Shown here piece by piece: positions 5,975 through 7,398 of a DNA stretch of 7,398 nt. How positions within the stretch are numbered: position 1 is the first letter of the stretch; the number at the start of each line of letters is the position of its first letter. The notes beneath the pieces were generated by a model that did no database searches, was not told the DNA's origin, and saw nothing but the letters and a program-made list of their open reading frames with translations. Both the position numbers and the translations under genes were made by a program. The stretch is from Dichotomicrobium sp964650735 (lineage in GTDB: Bacteria > Pseudomonadota > Alphaproteobacteria > Rhizobiales > Rhodomicrobiaceae): the NCBI GenBank assembly GCA_964650735.1, contig CAZYUT010000106.1, positions 1-7,398 of the forward strand, in the 5' to 3' direction.

Positions 5975-6113
5975 GAACGCGAACCGGCGGCGGCGGCATG
6001 TCCGCCCCGCCCAATGTGCAGTCCGCGCCTGTGAGCCGCATCTTTTTTTCCACGCTTCAATCGCCACATCCCGCCTGCGGACGCACACAGCCGGCGGCGC
6101 GCAGGGAGATAAC
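5975..6113 (+). other. acs-protease gap with hairpin and T-run
   Basis: GGCGG (5992-5996) can pair with CCGCC (6002-6006) around CATGT, and a run of seven T lies at 6043-6049. The two are 36 bases apart, so they do not make a standard intrinsic terminator together, and no strong stem lies directly before the T-run. The protease may therefore be partly read through from acs. AGGGAG (6103-6108) is the protease ribosome-binding site. Confidence 0.3.
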
Positions 6114-7265
6114 ATGTTTGGACGCAGCTATTATCTTTTCTCGTTGCTTGGTTTCCGCATCGGGCTGGATGCCTCGTGGTTCATTCTTGCATTTCTGATC
6201 GTTTGGTCGTTATCGACCGGCTATTTCCCAACCGTCAGGCCCGGTCTAGAGCCGGGTGAGTATCTCTGGATGGGCGTGCTCGGCGCACTCGGGCTGTTTG
6301 CGTCGCTGATTTTCCACGAACTGGCCCATGCCGTGGTCGCGCGCCAGAACAATCTGCGGATCTCGGGCATCACGCTGTTCGTGTTCGGCGGGGTCGCCCA
6401 GCTAGAGGAAGAGCCGCGCACCGCAAGAGCCGAGTTTCTCGTCGCCATCGCCGGGCCGATCGCGAGCTTCTTCCTGGCGATCTTATTCTTCGTGATCACC
6501 ACGCTAGGCCTGTCGTCGGGCATCGAGTCCCTGATGTCCGTGATCGCCTATCTTGCGCTCATCAACTTCATCCTGGCGGTCTTCAATCTGATCCCGGCCT
6601 TTCCGCTCGATGGCGGGCGCATCCTGCGCGCTATCCTCTGGTGGTGGAGCGGGAACATGTCGAAGGCCACGCGCATCGCGGCCAGTGTCGGCGGCGGGCT
6701 GGGCATCGCGCTGATGGCGTTTGGCGCCTACAACGCCTTTATGGGCATCGTCGTCGCCGGCATGTGGCAGATCCTGATCGGCTTTTTCATCTATCGCGCG
6801 GCGAGCATTGCGCGGGCGCAGGCTGGCCATCTGCCGGGCCCGGGCCATTCGCATATCGGTCAGATCGTCGACCGCGATCAGCCGCGCGTGCCGGCCGGCG
6901 CATCGCTTGAGACAGCCGCGCAGGAGTATTTCTACCGGCTGCGCCCGCGCATCCTGCTGGTGGAGGACGCCGAACGGGTGATCGGGACGCTGACGCTGGG
7001 TGACTATGCACATGTGCCGAAGATGCAGTGGGACGACATCCTGGTGCGCCAGGTCATGCAGCCGCTCTCCAATCAGCCGTTGGCGCAGACCGCAGAGCAA
7101 GCCAGCGAAGTGCTTAAGCGTATGGTCCGCGAGGGGCACACGCATGTGGTGGTCGTGGATGCCGGGCGGATTTCCGGTGTGCTGACCCGGCGCGACATCA
7201 TGAACTTCGTTGAGCCGCAGGACGAGCGCCATACAGCCGGCCCAGCCGCGCAGCAGGCGGAATGA
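6114..7265 (+). CDS. Site-2 protease family (M50) zinc metalloprotease with CBS domains
   Basis: This encodes a 383-residue polytopic inner-membrane protease of the kind that cuts substrates within the membrane. The zinc motif HELAH lies at residues 68-72 in a hydrophobic segment, with Glu69 as catalytic base. The second ligand motif NLIPAFPLDGGR (158-169) supplies Asp166. FGGVAQLEEEP (91-101) is the usual conserved loop between them. Hydrophobic segments lie near 14-35, 51-74, 109-132, 140-163 and 187-228. After residue 245 comes a soluble tail with two CBS domains, roughly 248-302 and 312-366, the second ending in GVLTRRDIMNF. This M50-CBS layout is known from Rip3-like and cyanobacterial or archaeal relatives. 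CBS pairs often bind adenosine nucleotides, so control by energy state is possible. ATG 6114 follows AGGGAG at five bases; the in-frame upstream stretch is Arg-rich and unlikely to be translated. The substrate is unknown. Confidence 0.92.
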   Translation: MFGRSYYLFSLLGFRIGLDASWFILAFLIVWSLSTGYFPTVRPGLEPGEYLWMGVLGALGLFASLIFHELAHAVVARQNNLRISGITLFVFGGVAQLEEEPRTARAEFLVAIAGPIASFFLAILFFVITTLGLSSGIESLMSVIAYLALINFILAVFNLIPAFPLDGGRILRAILWWWSGNMSKATRIAASVGGGLGIALMAFGAYNAFMGIVVAGMWQILIGFFIYRAASIARAQAGHLPGPGHSHIGQIVDRDQPRVPAGASLETAAQEYFYRLRPRILLVEDAERVIGTLTLGDYAHVPKMQWDDILVRQVMQPLSNQPLAQTAEQASEVLKRMVREGHTHVVVVDAGRISGVLTRRDIMNFVEPQDERHTAGPAAQQAE

Positions 7266-7278
7266 TCCACGCTGGTGC

Positions 7279-7307
7279 TTGCATTGGCGGATTGTTTGCG
7301 CCATAAG
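7279..7307 (+). promoter_or_regulatory. Candidate promoter for tRNA-Gly
   Basis: TTGCAT (7279-7284) and CATAAG (7302-7307) are separated by 17 bases, which would start transcription near 7313, about 34 bases before the tRNA. Both hexamers are imperfect. Between this and the tRNA, GTGGCG (7316-7321) and CGCCAC (7329-7334) form a perfect six-pair hairpin, which could help processing of the tRNA leader or act as a weak transcript end for the protease gene. Confidence 0.3.
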
Positions 7308-7346
7308 GGTGAGCCGTGGCGCACATGACGCCACAACGATCGAGAC

Positions 7347-7398
7347 GCGGGCGTAGCTCAGGGGTAGAGCACAACCTTGCCAAGGTTGGGGTCGTGAG
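7347..7398 (+). tRNA. tRNA-Gly (anticodon GCC), 3' end cut by window edge
   Basis: The 5' part of a standard tRNA is clear. The acceptor strand GCGGGCG (7347-7353) is followed by TA, D-stem GCTC/GAGC (7356-7359 with 7367-7370), anticodon stem CAACC/GGTTG (7372-7376 with 7384-7388), and loop TTGCCAA with anticodon GCC at 7379-7381. The variable loop GGGTC is followed by the first T-stem strand GTGAG, where the window ends. The anticodon reads Gly codons GGC and GGU, which suits a genome rich in GGC. The T-loop, the 3' acceptor strand and any encoded CCA are outside the window. Confidence 0.95.

Noticed and set aside
5992..6049. Intrinsic terminator for acs
   Set aside because: The hairpin and the T-run are too far apart, and no stable stem sits directly before the T-run.
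6504..7334. Minus-strand open frame of 276 codons over the protease and tRNA leader
   Set aside because: It is antisense to the site-2 protease, with no domain pattern of its own and His/Arg-rich shadow composition.
7347..7398. tRNA as an integration site for a mobile element
   Set aside because: No integrase or direct repeat of the tRNA end is visible, and the 3' half where attachment sites usually lie is outside the window.

Overview
The window looks like a piece of a GC-rich alphaproteobacterial chromosome. The strongest taxonomic hints are a CsgH-type curli chaperone placed between two curlin-repeat genes (CsgH is the alphaproteobacterial counterpart of CsgC) and the style of the acetyl-CoA synthetase, the site-2 protease and the short tyrosine phosphatase. 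I cannot name a genus from sequence alone. No insertion sequence, phage gene, CRISPR array or other mobile element was seen.

Layout. Positions 1-438 are a non-coding leader with a notable cluster of TGAAC/GGTTCA half-sites. Positions 439-1816 hold a three-gene plus-strand curli-type operon: a 149-residue secreted curlin with eleven 11-residue half-repeats, a CsgH-like periplasmic amyloid chaperone, and a second secreted curlin-repeat protein with a strongly basic segment before a short repeat block. Convergent to it on the minus strand are a cytochrome P450 (1837-3204) and, upstream of that, a small protein tyrosine phosphatase-like protein (3302-3850). A 174-base divergent promoter region separates the phosphatase from acs (4025-5974), which encodes AMP-forming acetyl-CoA synthetase. 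Next come a polytopic M50 site-2 protease with two C-terminal CBS domains (6114-7265) and a tRNA-Gly(GCC) gene cut by the right edge of the window (7347 onward).

How the parts relate. The curli operon is a plausible functional unit: two amyloid subunits or a subunit plus nucleator, and a chaperone that would keep them soluble in the periplasm. The outer-membrane secretion channel (CsgG) and its helpers (CsgE, CsgF) are not in the window and must be encoded elsewhere if this is a classical system. The phosphatase and P450 may be co-transcribed, but their substrates cannot be read from the sequence. acs, the protease and the tRNA look like ordinary chromosomal genes. The most interesting content is the curli operon, its basic second curlin, and the regularly spaced inverted repeats upstream of it.
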